Origin: Asterias rubens
Lineage: Eukaryota > Echinodermata > Asteroidea > Forcipulatida > Asteriidae
Assembly: GCF_902459465.1 (NCBI RefSeq)
Contig: NC_047062.1
Location: forward strand, 22,945,919-23,009,918
DNA: 64,000 nucleotides
Direction: 5' to 3'
The translations under genes were made by a program, and so were the position numbers. The notes beneath the pieces are model-generated. The model was not told the origin of the DNA, ran no database searches, and was given only the letters and a program-made list of their open reading frames with translations. Numbering within the stretch: the first letter of the stretch is position 1; every line of letters begins with the position of its first letter. Positions 1-9,995 of the stretch are shown here, one piece after another.

Positions 1-803
1 GTGAAAGAATTATCTTCTTGAAGATTGGCTGGAACGGGTTGCCTGTAAATTGCCTCATGTGACATGGGCCTAAGACTGAACAATATGGGCCCAATATCAT
101 AGAGCTGCTTAAGCACAAAATGTAGCTAAGCACAAAACAGTTTTATTTGTAAGAATTAGGTTACCAAGCATGTTTTACCAATATACATGTATCATCATTT
201 TGACTGGTTTCCTGATCGACTTGATGGAATCGGGCCCAGTGATGTTTGAATTCTTCATGATGTACCCCCAATAGATTCATTACCTTAATTAAAAGGGTGT
301 CGTGGCCGAGCGGATAAGAGCACCGAACTCACGCTCTGGTTCTTCTGTTCAGCAGAGTGTGGGTTCAAATCCTGGTCGTGACACTTGTGTCCCTGAGCAA
401 GACACTTGACTAAAATTGCTTCTCTCCACCCAGGGGTAAATGGGTGCCCGTGAGGGCAGAGATGGTTCTTGTGATTGGTTTAGACGAGTAGCGCTTATTA
501 ATGTTGTACAGGCTGTGAACTCCCCAGGGAGCTGAGATGGTTTAAGGAATGAATTAAGGCCCAGTGACCAGGGGTAATAATCTTGGAAGCGCTTTGAGAA
601 GCCCTTATAAAAACTGGTTATTATTATTATTTTTAATAAGCCGATTAAGACAAGTAACAACTGTGACTTTTGCACCCTACGTTATAGTGTAAACAAGATT
701 GTGTGTTTAGCATGTGGCGCACTCATTGATTGAGGGCGGGGAAAAACTGCTTGTTTTGATCAGGTTTCAATATTTTTCTCAAATATCTCCAAACTCCCCA
801 TAG
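1..803. other. Left edge: intron or upstream sequence of the RLG-repeat gene
   Basis: No coding exon is recognisable here. The stretch holds a degraded foldback copy at about 87-237, bounded by GGGCCC-type ends, and a tRNA-derived SINE at 296-636. The exon starting at 804 begins in mid-codon, so at least one earlier coding exon must lie further left, probably outside the window. Confidence 0.5.
296..636 (+). mobile_element. tRNA-derived SINE, near full length
   Basis: The head resembles a Ser/Leu-type tRNA, with an A-box-like TGGCCGAGCGG near 303 and a B-box-like GGTTCAAATCC at 362-372. The body carries the phrases about a bracketed 'ctccccagggagctgagatgg' region seen in other copies, and the end is a GCGCTTTGAGA...TTATAA tail followed by an ATT microsatellite. 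Further copies lie at 14744, 17928, 20517, 36810 and 39618. The element is non-coding and would depend on a LINE for movement. Confidence 0.85.
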
Positions 804-916
804 TCGGAGTGTTTGCACGACTAGGTGCTGGTTCATCTGGTGCAGCAGCAGTTGGAACCACTTCATCAGCAGGAATTATTGCCGCCAAAGCAACAACAGC
901 AAGTACAGGGAAAAAG
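804..916 (+). CDS. RLG-repeat gene, penultimate coding exon
   Basis: AG at 802-803 precedes and GT at 917-918 follows. The two first bases finish a split codon, then 37 codons read GVFARLGAG... and end AKATTASTGKK at phase 0. The exon is supported by the RLG motif it shares with the next exon and by the matching phase. It is Ala/Thr/Ser-rich throughout. Confidence 0.7.
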
Positions 917-2206
917 GTAAACGTTTGAAACATTTCTACACCTGTCCTGTCCTCGGGCTCTGTTTCTCGAAGGATCGTATTGCATGTGATGCCCAACAGT
1001 TATCCGACAAGCGTGTTCTAATAGATTTGACTACCAGTATGTATTAATTGCGTAAATTAGTACCTATGTCTATGTTTAAACACTCCTTACCATGTTTAAA
1101 CATGGCAATGTGACCTCTTCTCAACCAATCAGAGCGTCCCAGGTATTTATGGATAGATGTTAAATTGCTTTAGACATAAAGAGTATCTATGTGAAAAGTA
1201 TCTGTCAAAGGAAATTTCATTACCAAAAATCCATTTAGACCCACTATCATTGGTTTCTGGCACAAAAGTTCCTTTTTACAGCAAGTTCTACTGTATTGCA
1301 AAAGTCAGATTATAATTCACAAGAGATTTACCATTTGTTTACCTTTTTTTATCTTAGGCTGGCTCCCCGAATGTGTTCAATCGACTCGGTGGGCAGAACA
1401 CAATACCGTCTCCGCCCTCAAGTCCAGTACTCCAGTACCACGGAGTACTGAAGAGCCCTCCTCAGCCTTCACCTACTCCGAAGGTCACGATCACAGCTGC
1501 CGCTAAAGCTAAGAAGATTTCAGCAGTACAAGAGCGTCTAGGAGTCCAGCGACCAGAGGTGTCTACCACAACGACCTCCCATATGGATACAGTGGGTTTG
1601 AAACACAGCCTTCAAGCTCGTTTGGGCGGTCAGAAAAATGAGACGTCACCAGGTGCCTCTCAAAAAATGACAATCACGTTTGGCAATGACGGTGCGCCTA
1701 CTGGTAGCAAGAAGTCGGCAGGAATCATGTCGAGACTGGGGGCCCAGAAGGATGATCCCCCATCGCCGAAGTTGAAGCAGATGATATCGCTGAAGCCAGG
1801 TGTCGCGAAACGTCTCGGTGACAAGAGGAACTCTCCAAAGGTTACTGCAAAGACAAAGGCCACTTCTAGTGGGGTCATGGCAAGGTTAGGGCAAAAACAG
1901 GGCACTACGGCGACAGTGACTCTACCAGCAACTCCAGCAGGCAGGCTGCAGAAACGACTTGGGCTGCCAGTCAAGAGCGCCACCACCCCAAAGAGCTCCA
2001 TGAAAGAACGTCTCGGTCTTCAGAAGGCTGAAGCTAGCTCTACAACGCCGTCGTTTACGGTAACCTTGGGAACCACCCCTACCAGTCAGAAGTCACCAGG
2101 TTCATCAAGGAAGAGGAAGAGAAAAGCCGGCGGAGCTCAGGTTCAAACTTCTCTAAGATCAGTCGCCATGGGCCAGGATGTATTTAGCAGACTGGGCTCG
2201 GGGTAA
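804..2206 (+). CDS. RLG-repeat protein, C-terminal part (C19orf47-like)
   Basis: Two exons, 804-916 and 1358-2206, join in frame (phase 0), giving about 319 C-terminal residues before TAA at 2204-2206. The protein is rich in Ser, Thr, Pro, Lys and Ala and looks disordered. Its hallmark is ten RLG motifs in contexts such as VFARLG, VFNRLGGQ, MSRLGAQ, KERLGLQ and VFSRLG at the extreme C terminus. A KRKRK basic patch near the end could be a nuclear localisation signal. The VLQYHGVLK segment just after the second motif resembles my memory of vertebrate C19orf47, a SAM-domain nuclear protein of unclear function; if so, the SAM domain is encoded left of the window. The repetition and frame are seen directly, the family is a moderate-confidence inference, and the function is unknown. 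Confidence 0.7.
917..1357 (+). other. Intron between the two RLG-repeat exons
   Basis: AT-rich sequence with a pyrimidine-rich run before the acceptor AG at 1356-1357. There is a short inverted pair around CCATGTTTAAACATGG near 1089-1104. Nothing else is recognised. Confidence 0.6.
1358..2206 (+). CDS. RLG-repeat gene, last coding exon
   Basis: The exon opens AGSPNVFNRLGGQ directly after the acceptor AG and stays open for 282 codons to TAA. Nine RLG motifs are spaced roughly 17-44 residues apart, with Ser/Pro/Thr/Lys-rich linkers. Codon use is more GC-rich than the flanks, as expected for a real exon. The opposite strand is also open over 1660-2001, but that is a shadow of this biased composition. 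Confidence 0.8.
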   Translation, partial: AGSPNVFNRLGGQNTIPSPPSSPVLQYHGVLKSPPQPSPTPKVTITAAAKAKKISAVQERLGVQRPEVSTTTTSHMDTVGLKHSLQARLGGQKNETSPGASQKMTITFGNDGAPTGSKKSAGIMSRLGAQKDDPPSPKLKQMISLKPGVAKRLGDKRNSPKVTAKTKATSSGVMARLGQKQGTTATVTLPATPAGRLQKRLGLPVKSATTPKSSMKERLGLQKAEASSTTPSFTVTLGTTPTSQKSPGSSRKRKRKAGGAQVQTSLRSVAMGQDVFSRLGSG

Positions 2207-2266
2207 TGCAACGTAATTGAGTGTAGATTTTATGATGTTTATAATGTGTGTATGCTTAGAATTAGA

Positions 2267-2366
2267 GGCACTGTACACCTTTGGTAACTTGCCAAATACC
2301 AGTATTCTAAGTAAAGTTTCATGGTAATAGTTATTTTGAGTAATTACCAATAGTGTCCAAAAGTGC
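2267..2366. mobile_element. Fragment of the TTAA-type MITE
   Basis: It retains both end motifs, GGCACTGTACACC...TTTGGTAA and ATTACCAATAGTGTCC, with most of the interior deleted. It lies in the 3' flank of the RLG-repeat gene. Full copies lie at 18644, 35200, 43574 and 56250. Confidence 0.65.
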
Positions 2367-2424
2367 TTCTGCTATGCATTTAAATACAGGAACAAAAAGT
2401 TGTTTTTGTTCACCTCACAGCTCT

Positions 2425-2640
2425 GGGCCCACTTTTATGGCTTTGCTTACCGCCGATTCTGCGGTTACGATCACCGTACTTAATGTGCAAGCGCCAAATT
2501 TCTGCGCTAGCTGTATAAGGGAAGAATGCCTAGTAACATGGAGTCCGCTAGTGTGTGAAATACACTTGAAGTATTCATGGAATTCTCTCTGTAAGCACTG
2601 CTTCTTTGCTTGCTGTAAGCAGAGCCATGAAATAGGGCCC
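2425..2640. mobile_element. Foldback (palindromic) MITE, GGGCCC family
   Basis: The left end GGGCCC...TTATGGCTTTGCTTAC is mirrored by GTAAGCAGAGCCATGAAATAGGGCCC at the right, making a 216-bp foldback. It is non-coding. Related single ends occur at 5784 and 17690-17800. Confidence 0.7.
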
Positions 2641-2825
2641 AGATGTTATTATCACTCATTTCTTAGCATAATTTCAAGCAAACTTAACTGCCTTCGTTCA
2701 GGGAAACAAATTACAATGTACAGTATAGGGTCCTCCTTCTAGTGTTGCCCGTTTTTACAGCACAGAGTACCAGATGAGGGTTGTAAGCAGCTTATTAAAA
2801 GAAAGTACAACCATCAGTGCTTCCA

Positions 2826-3068
2826 GGGCCCAATTTTATAGAGCTGCTTAACACAACAATTTGCTTAGCATGAAATTTCTTCCTTGATAAAAACAGGATT
2901 ACCCAAAAAAATTCCACCAGATTTTCCGGATAATCAAACAACCGCTGAATACCAGTTACCACGCAACATGCAACAAATGGAAATTTGGTTGGTAATCCTG
3001 TTTTTATCAAGGAAGAAATTTCATGCTAAACAAATTTTTGTGCTTAGCAGCTCTATGAAATTGGGCCC
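2826..3068. mobile_element. Foldback MITE with about 85-bp inverted arms
   Basis: The left arm runs GGGCCCAATTTTATAGAGCT... through GATAAAAACAGGATTACC; the right arm is its near-perfect reverse complement, ending AAATTGGGCCC. The loop is about 70 bp. The arms are nearly identical, so this is the youngest-looking member of its family in the window. Confidence 0.85.
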
Positions 3069-4289
3069 ATATCAGATAAGCTTTTGTTGATTTTTTTTTA
3101 ACAGGTGATATATGAGGAAAAACTAACACATTAGAGCCTGTCACAATCTGGTTTTGTTGTTGTTTTATAGGAGGGGGGAGGGAAAAAAAACTACGACCAT
3201 CTATATTTGGTTGTTTTTCATTCATTATTGTAAAAATGTCAGAGAGAGGATGAATTTTAACAGCATTTATTGTCAAATTTTGTTTATGGCAAGAAAGAAA
3301 CAAAATACTGTTACTGATGAAATTGACATTGTTGTATTCTTTACTGACAGAATTAACACACATTACAGCAGGAGTAAGTTAGTTTCTATCTAATTCACAA
3401 AGAAACATAAAAGCGGGTGTGTTGCAGTATGTAAATATAGTTCTTTTACTTAAAACAAGTTTTTATTTATGTCTGTTTTACAATCCATTGAATGCATTTT
3501 ACAGTACTAGTTCGGCTGACAACCCCACTAATGTTGTGTTAGGAATTAAAATTGTCTCATAGTGCATGCAGAGACTATCAGGTTTGTGGCTCTATACCAT
3601 GCATGATATTCTTTCTGTTTTAAAATGATTTCCTTTTTTTGTTCTCCCCCCTCCATCTACAGTAAGTTTTTTAACAGTGGAAAAAAACAACTCTGTTTCT
3701 TGGAGTTTGAAAACTTTCTTGTCAAAACGTGTTATCTCACTTGAAATAACCCGGATATACAAAAACAAGAAATCCGTGCAGAGATATAGCGATTTTGCAA
3801 AGAGTGTTTTCGTGGAAATACCACAATGTGAAATAGTGTCACAAAGTGTTGGCTTATTGGCCTGGAATGTTGTACCCCTGTCCCTCGGCTAAAATAATAA
3901 TCAGATTGGTTTTAAGGAAAGTACACCATTAATTTTTTAGAAACAAACCATAACTTTGCCAGAGCAGATTTCAGAAAGGACTTTATCCTATGGATAACAA
4001 TTCTGTACTTTATTTTTTACAAATGCATGCTCCCAGTTAAACCAATGTTTAGGTTTATGTTGACTTTGTCACTTGGTGTGATTAAACATTTCTGATTAGA
4101 AGAGGAAAATAAAATAATCTTTCTTTCAAGGTTTTGGTTGATACATTGTTGCACTCACTTTTTTATATCCTATGTTTCTCTGCATGATGTTTGGATTGGC
4201 CCACAAACCCCAACTCCCTACATGTTTTGCTAGCGACTGGCCCATTAAATCCCTTCAAAATTAAGATGTTGGCGAACTTGGGACAGGGT

Positions 4290-4631
4290 GGCATCACACT
4301 TTGCTTAGCAATTAAGATCAATTCTCAGTTAAGAGCATAATCTCAGTTTTTTTGATGAGCACTAAATACAGGTGAATGACCCCCATAATTTAATTTTATT
4401 CTTCTAAAAGTAGAAGAAGCCACTTATTATGGGGTCATTGACCTGTTGAAAGTCTTTAGTCTGGTTCCTCCTAGCTAGCTGGTCATGTCCAACTACCCCC
4501 CAATGTTTCAGTCGTACACACGTGTGTAATGTGTTGGTTGGCGATTTTCCAGACGGCAATGCCATGGCCAGGCGATATATAATCGGTAAAGCGACCAATG
4601 ACCGCAAGCGACCAGTCACTGTAAATGATCC
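4290..4631 (+). repeat. Direct repeat, copy 1 of 2
   Basis: Shares a colinear ~340-bp stretch with 4937-5290, from a TTAGCAATTAA motif to TGTAAATGATC. Each copy contains an internal foldback built on TCATTGACC / GGTCATTGACCT and a CCTAGCTAGCTGGTCATG block. The second copy has a long C-run where this one has a short one. Confidence 0.75.
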
Positions 4632-4936
4632 TTTGGTGGATTTGTTTTCTTTATAAGACACTAATAATCAGAATTTCTTTATTCTGTGCTACTCATAATC
4701 ATCCGATCATTAAACCAGTATGTTTCTACGAAAGAGATGAATGCCAGCTTGGTGTTAATTTCCTTTTGTGGGAGATATTTGCTGGGTTCCTTTGACAGGA
4801 AGATCATCAATTTAAGCAAAACACAAAACTACAAAAGGCAAATAAGAAAGAAACCCTTGGGGCTTGATTAAACAAAAAGCACTAAGAAGAGTTTTCTGAA
4901 GAATTGTTTCAAAATCACCAGTGTCTTTTTTTTATG

Positions 4937-5290
4937 ACATCGCACTTCCCTTAGCAATTAATATCAGTTTGCAGTTAAGAGTTTAATCTGAGCTTTCTGA
5001 TGAGCAGTAAATACAGGTCATTGACCCCATAATTTAATTCTATTCCTCTAAAATTAGAAGAAGCCACTATTATGGGGTCATTGACCTGTTGAAAGTTTTA
5101 GTCTGGTCCCTCCTAGCTAGCTGGTCATGCCCCACTACCCCCCCCCCCCCATGTTTCAGTCGTACACACGTGCATAATGTGTTGGTTGACGATCGTCCAG
5201 ACAGCAATGCCATCCGCGAAACGACCGACACCGCGATAAATCCAGCCGAGCGGCTACTAGTTACCTACTGTTTTTACAATGTAAATGATC
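4937..5290 (+). repeat. Direct repeat, copy 2 of 2
   Basis: Diverged copy of 4290-4631 with the same order of blocks. A homopolymer run of C at about 5137-5150 is present here. The right end differs by a GC-rich insertion before the shared TGTAAATGATC. Confidence 0.75.
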
Positions 5291-5588
5291 TGCGGTTCGG
5301 CCGTCCTTGAAAAATTTAAGACGCTTCGACGAGCAATCGATTGTCCGCTAAAGTTTGGACCACTTGGAAAGAGGGTTCTGACTGACAAACAAGCAGCTGT
5401 CTGTGCTCGTTTTTGTAAGTACAACTTTCACTGTCAAGATGTCATGGCCGGGGGAGAGGTGATAAACAAAAGAAAAATTATAAAAAGTGTTCAATATTTT
5501 AGCCATTTCGCTTCGGGATTTAAAAAATCTATTTTCCGGATTATTTTCAGTCAAAAGCTTTTTTTTCATAGTAGTGGGTTAGTCTCAT

Positions 5589-5715
5589 AACTTTCCGTAC
5601 AGCGCCACCACTTTTTCACTAATTTTTACAAAAATTGATACATTCTCATTGAGGTAAATTAAATACTATATTATTTCATATCGAATGAAAAAGTGGTGGC
5701 GCCATTCGGAAACTT
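5589..5715. mobile_element. Short MITE, CGCCACCACTTTTTCA family
   Basis: Terminal inverted repeats of about 30 bp: AACTTTCCGTACAGCGCCAC at the left and its reverse complement near 5690-5715. A second copy in the opposite orientation lies at 34378-34500, 29 kb away. Confidence 0.8.
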
Positions 5716-5783
5716 TTCCGTTTCCTTTCTCCATTCTTCCTCCATGTGTTAACCACTCTCATGTGGGGCTCTGCCTCTGTCCT

Positions 5784-6060
5784 GGGCCCAATTTCATGGC
5801 TTTGCTTACCGCCGAATTCTGCGCTTACGATCGCGATTCCCCACTTACGAACATAGGTTAGTGCCGGCTCCTTGTCTAAACCATTTCTCTATAAAGGCTC
5901 AAGTCAAGTCTGGTCGTTCGATCGAACAATCCTCGTTGTGATAATGCAACCCTTCTCCCGCCGTCGGGACTGGGGGAAGGTTAGGTTGTTATCGCAATCA
6001 AAACAGTCCTTGCTCTATGATCGAACCATCGAACAGAGGGCAGCCGGGAGATAAAATGAA
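5784..6060. repeat. Remnants of foldback elements
   Basis: A one-ended GGGCCCAATTTCATGGCTTT fragment begins at 5784. It is followed at about 5905-6033 by sequence with an inverted pair around GTTCGATCGAAC and GATCGAACCATCGAAC. Both are degraded; no coding is seen. Confidence 0.45.
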
Positions 6061-6113
6061 GTCCTCATAATAAAATGACAATTCAGTTAGTAGTAGGCAG
6101 AGTAGGGGGCCTG

Positions 6114-6290
6114 TCGTCGACATCACCAAACTCTTCCTAACTTAGGATTAATCTTAGGAATTAGGACGAGTTAAATTCCGTATCTAAAGACGTTGGGACG
6201 CATTGAACCCATCCTAAGTTAGGATGGGTTGCTCTTCCTAACTCGAGATTGGATTAATCCTACTCCTAGGGTTTCATGAAATCGGCTGCT
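6114..6290. mobile_element. Diverged palindromic MITE (TCCTAACTTAGGA family)
   Basis: Contains repeated CTTCCTAACTTAGGATT-type blocks and ends TTTCATGAAATCGG, related to the elements at 22080, 30732, 37333 and 42338. A separate 40-bp inverted pair, AGGTTCGTTC / GAACGAACCT, follows at 6308-6348. Confidence 0.6.
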
Positions 6291-6935
6291 GTACTCCCAG
6301 ATCTATGAGGTTCGTTCTGCTTTGTGGAGACGATAGCGGAACGAACCTCCATGTTCTAGGAGTAAATCAATATTTATGGATGTGATCTTTTCACTCATTG
6401 TTACCGTTTGTTAAAAAGCAAATCTCATAATGAATGAAAAAATGGCAGTTGGATACAGAAATTTCACTGGAAGCGCAAGGTTTATAGGCCTACAAATTCC
6501 TTGTTGGTTTTTCCCATGTTAATTTTTTCAGATTTTTACTTTTATGTATCTATTTTGTATCTTTAGGCCATAGGCCCTAGTTCTTCATTTACTTACTTCA
6601 TGGGCTTTTGAACTTCAAAGGTTTTGAACATTTCTTTTATAGGCCCGTCCTTTCTTTGGTTGTATTTTGTCCTTCAAGTTTTCCGTTTTTCGTCCATGAT
6701 GACCATCAATGGAGATAAATCTTCATTTTTGTTGTCCTAAACTTTTCGAGCTGGTCCTCGTCAAAAACCCCTAAAGTCATCTAATACGACTTCAACCCTA
6801 CTTAATAGTTAAAGGCGTTAGCAGTTCATATTTAGTGACAATGTTCGCAAAATCATGACACGAGAATTATTTCGCCGGGTCATAATCTCCTCTGTTGATA
6901 TACATACATGTAATCCCTCGAAAAATTCATTGGCC

Positions 6936-7003
6936 CTCATAGCCTAGTGGTCATCAGTCCACTTACTTTACTGATACATGCGAGTTCGAAGCTCAGCACG
7001 AGA
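6936..7003 (+). repeat. tRNA-like remnant
   Basis: Has an A-box-like TAGCCTAGTGGTCA and a B-box-like GAGTTCGAAGC, spaced as in a tRNA head. No complete cloverleaf is formed, so it is most likely a decayed tRNA-derived SINE head rather than a tRNA gene. Confidence 0.4.
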
Positions 7004-7319
7004 CCAATAATTTTTTTATCCCCCAAAACTAAAAAAATATTTCTTTTTGTAATATTTAGATTCTTATCTTTATATCGATAGTGTTGCCTTTTCTTTTTCT
7101 CAATTGTTAGCCCAACATAACATGTGTGCATGCATGACACGATGATGTTTGAAAAACACAGTTAGCGGAAAATGGTGATCATAAGCGCAGAGTTTGGTGG
7201 CTAAGAGTTCTGTGAAATCAAATCGTACTAGATCAAACATCAAACCACTGACCCCCAAAAGTGTTAAAAATCGTAATTAATTAACCACGTGACCCATATT
7301 TGCATATTTAATTGGGAAA

Positions 7320-7605
7320 TCTTTGTAGCACCATATCTCAAGAAGTAAACTGCCGTTTTTTAGACTGTTTGTAGTTAAAGACTCCTTGGGGATTGGAGAT
7401 TAATTTTGAAAAACCGTGACCTCAAGTTGACCTCTACTTCCGGGTCAACCCAAAGTGTGGCAATATCGATTTTCAAACTGTTCTCAGTTAGAGACTCCTT
7501 GGGCATTGGAGGCTGAGCCTTAGGTTACCATGACCCCATGTCGACCTCTACTTCCGGGTCAACCGGAAGTGGCACCATAACTCATTCAGCATTTTCTTCT
7601 TTTTT
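7320..7605 (+). repeat. Imperfect tandem repeat, about 130-140 bp unit
   Basis: Two to three diverged units share AGACTCCTTGG...ATTGGAG, then GACCTCTACTTCCGGGTCAAC. The last unit runs on to a third AGACTCCTTGG near 7614. Non-coding. Confidence 0.6.
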
Positions 7606-7804
7606 TCAATGATAGACTCCTTGGTCATTTTAGCTCATAATCCAAGCAAAGGAACACGGAACAGCTTTGTGTTTGTTCACAAACACCTAATGTCTAGTTT
7701 CAATTGGTTCTGGCAAAAGTTTGTGTTTCAGTTTCCAATGATTTGTACATGTGTAGGAACTAAATGCACTAGGCTTCAGATATATTTCATTGCAAGTGCC
7801 CTTT

Positions 7805-7942
7805 GTCTATAGTTCTAATCTTAGTGCTCTACGGTGTTGTCTATAGTTCTAATCTTAGTGCTCTACGGTGTTGTCTATAGTTCTAATCTTAGTGCTCTAC
7901 GGTGTTGTCTATAGTTCTAATCTTAGTGCTCTACGGTGTTGT
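7805..7942 (+). repeat. 34-bp tandem repeat, four copies
   Basis: Units start with GTCTATAGTTCTAATC at 7805, 7839, 7873 and 7907, and the copies are essentially identical. This indicates very recent expansion. Confidence 0.9.
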
Positions 7943-8176
7943 CATGCTGGGTGGTGAAGTTAACATGGTTAAGTCATGGACGCGCACAGCATTCCCTTAT
8001 AAGGAATTGTTTACCCGATCGGGCCGAGGGCCTTACCATAGCTGGAGGGGCGTTGTGTTGAAAGAAATCATTGAACAGTTATAATTTTTGCATTTGTTTT
8101 ACTTTTTGACCAAAAAGTGTTGATGTTTTTTGACCGAAAAAGGTATTTATGAATGGGAATCAAAGTGTGTTGAATC

Positions 8177-8296
8177 GGTTTTGAACTAGTGGTTTAAACC
8201 CGTCGAGGCCTGGTTCTTGATAATTTACCTCGACTTCCTCTGGGTAAAATTATCAAGAACCAGGCCTCGCTGGGTTTAAACCACTAGTTGAAAACC
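8177..8296. mobile_element. Near-perfect 120-bp palindrome
   Basis: The left arm GGTTTTGAACTAGTGGTTTA... to AAGAACCAGG-type sequence is matched by the right arm ending CCACTAGTTGAAAACC. The loop is short. It is a compact foldback element with no coding capacity. Confidence 0.85.
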
Positions 8297-8458
8297 TCTT
8301 CACCACACATTGATTCCCTTATTCAGAACAAGTAGTCAAAATCAGATTTGGCATAGTAGAATAGTCGTGATTGGCTGCGCTGCTTTTTTTTAATTAGTCG
8401 CCAGTTAGAGGGCCGTACATAAACTGTTTGGGAGGTTAAGTTTATTTAACAAAAACAT

Positions 8459-8619
8459 GGGCCCAATTTTATGCTCTAAAGCTTAAAAATACAGCAAAAC
8501 AAAATGGTTACCAGCTAAAATACCATGTCACATGTTTCAATTTGTGACTAGTATCCCTCTCATTGTTTTTAAGCAGGGATTTTTTGCTTGTAAAAAGTAA
8601 CTCTATGAAATTGCGCCCT
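8459..8619. mobile_element. Foldback MITE, GGGCCC family, degraded
   Basis: Starts GGGCCCAATTTTATG and ends CTCTATGAAATTGCGCCC. The arms are partly decayed compared with the copy at 2826. Confidence 0.6.
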
Positions 8620-8627
8620 GGATCAAT

Positions 8628-8901
8628 GCCATAAATTTGTGTGATACTATCTCTTAAAAATCACTAAGGACAGTGCTTGTCAATCATATTGCACAGCAGA
8701 TCCACTGGTCTCTTATTATCATTGTGACATAACAATGACTGACTAAATAATCAATAGCAGATTTGCCATAAATTTGTGTGATACTATCTCTTAAAAATCA
8801 CTCAGGACAATGCTTGTCAATCATATTGCACAGCAGATCCACTGGTCTCTTATTATCATTGTGACATAACAATGACTGACTAAATAATCAATAGCAGATT
8901 T
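8628..8901 (+). repeat. 137-bp tandem duplication, two copies
   Basis: GCCATAAATTTGTGTGATAC occurs at 8628 and 8765, and the 137-bp units differ at only a few bases. The partial downstream match (ATAGTAGAAT...TGGCTG...) suggests an older repeat around it. Confidence 0.85.
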
Positions 8902-9023
8902 GGCATTTTCTAAAGGCACATAATAGTAGAATTGATCGGCTGTGCTGATGTTTTTGAATTAGTCACCAGTAGACTAACATCAACCTGTTTGGGAGACTGA
9001 CTAGGAGGGACTTCCAGGACTCT

Positions 9024-9062
9024 TCTTCTTCTTCTTCTTATTATTATTATTATAAATATTTA
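9024..9062 (+). repeat. Microsatellite, CTT then ATT units
   Basis: A short CTT run passes directly into ATT units, which is the usual mark of a retroposon tail, but no recognisable SINE body is attached. Confidence 0.7.
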
Positions 9063-9699
9063 TTAGTCATAAAAACACATACAAAACAAAACAAAAGCCT
9101 GGGACATATGCCTGGACTTAAAAAGTTTTCAAAAAACTGTCATGTCATGTGACCATCATGATGTAGTATTTTACAATGAGTAAACAAACCATATTAATAT
9201 CAGATTTGGGCATTTGAAGGCACGTTAGTAGAATAGTCTTGATGGGCTGACTGTCGGGCTGACCAAGGACATAGAATGTGCATTAGTACATAGAATAAAA
9301 ATCATAAATAATATGCTAACAAAAGTGCAATAATAAATGTATGGTTGCCTCCAACAGTCCAAGTTGTTTGTAAAAGTTGCCTCATGTGACCATAGAGCAA
9401 GGATAGAGCTCTATGATGTGACAAGGCACATATAATGACCAGTTAACCTAAAACTGTATTGAGGTTCTACACACCTTCAAATTAGCCGAACCATCAATTT
9501 TGTTATAGGCTTAGCTGAATAATCCCTGCAAAAAATGAGTTAAGGTTCAGGCTCTCAGCATTTCGGAATGCCCTAAATCATTTACAGAAGTTTAAAATGA
9601 AGTGCCTGCACATTGGTGAGACTGGATTATCTTCTTTAGTGCACATATTTTATTTTGTGACGAGGCTATTTATGACAGGGTCCACCCCAGGTTCTTGTA

Positions 9700-9995
9700 G
9701 ATTTTCGCATTGCTTTTTTATTTCAAATATTTCCCTCTTAAAAGGAAGTCATTTCAGAAAACTAAATCTGAAAACTGTCAAAAACTAAACTAAAACAGGT
9801 GGCTTCGGTTGTTACAACTTAAATTAAGGAAAATGTGTTCACAAATGCATGTTGAAAATTGTGCATGGCTATTCACTATTTTATTCTAACTCACATAATG
9901 GGTATTTAGAGCTTGTTATTTCATGTTTATGGTTTGGTTGATCACATCACACAAAGTGTAAATACTGTCTGGACGTTTTTGTAAGCTCTACCACT
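9700..9995 (+). repeat. Old dispersed repeat, copy 1 of 3
   Basis: Colinear with about 15985-16335 and 18475-19170. Shared landmarks are an AAATATTTC...GGAAGTCAT block, then GGTTGTTACAAC, ATTGTGCATGGCT, TTATTTCATGT and a TTGATCACA block. Divergence is high, so it is ancient. Its class is unknown. Confidence 0.6.

Noticed and set aside
349..675. Minus-strand frame over the first SINE
   Set aside because: It is the reverse reading of a tRNA-derived SINE; similar frames arise at 20661 and 14776 for the same reason.
1660..2001. Minus-strand 113-codon frame
   Set aside because: Antisense shadow of the RLG-repeat exon, whose plus frame has motif structure and a consistent splice phase.
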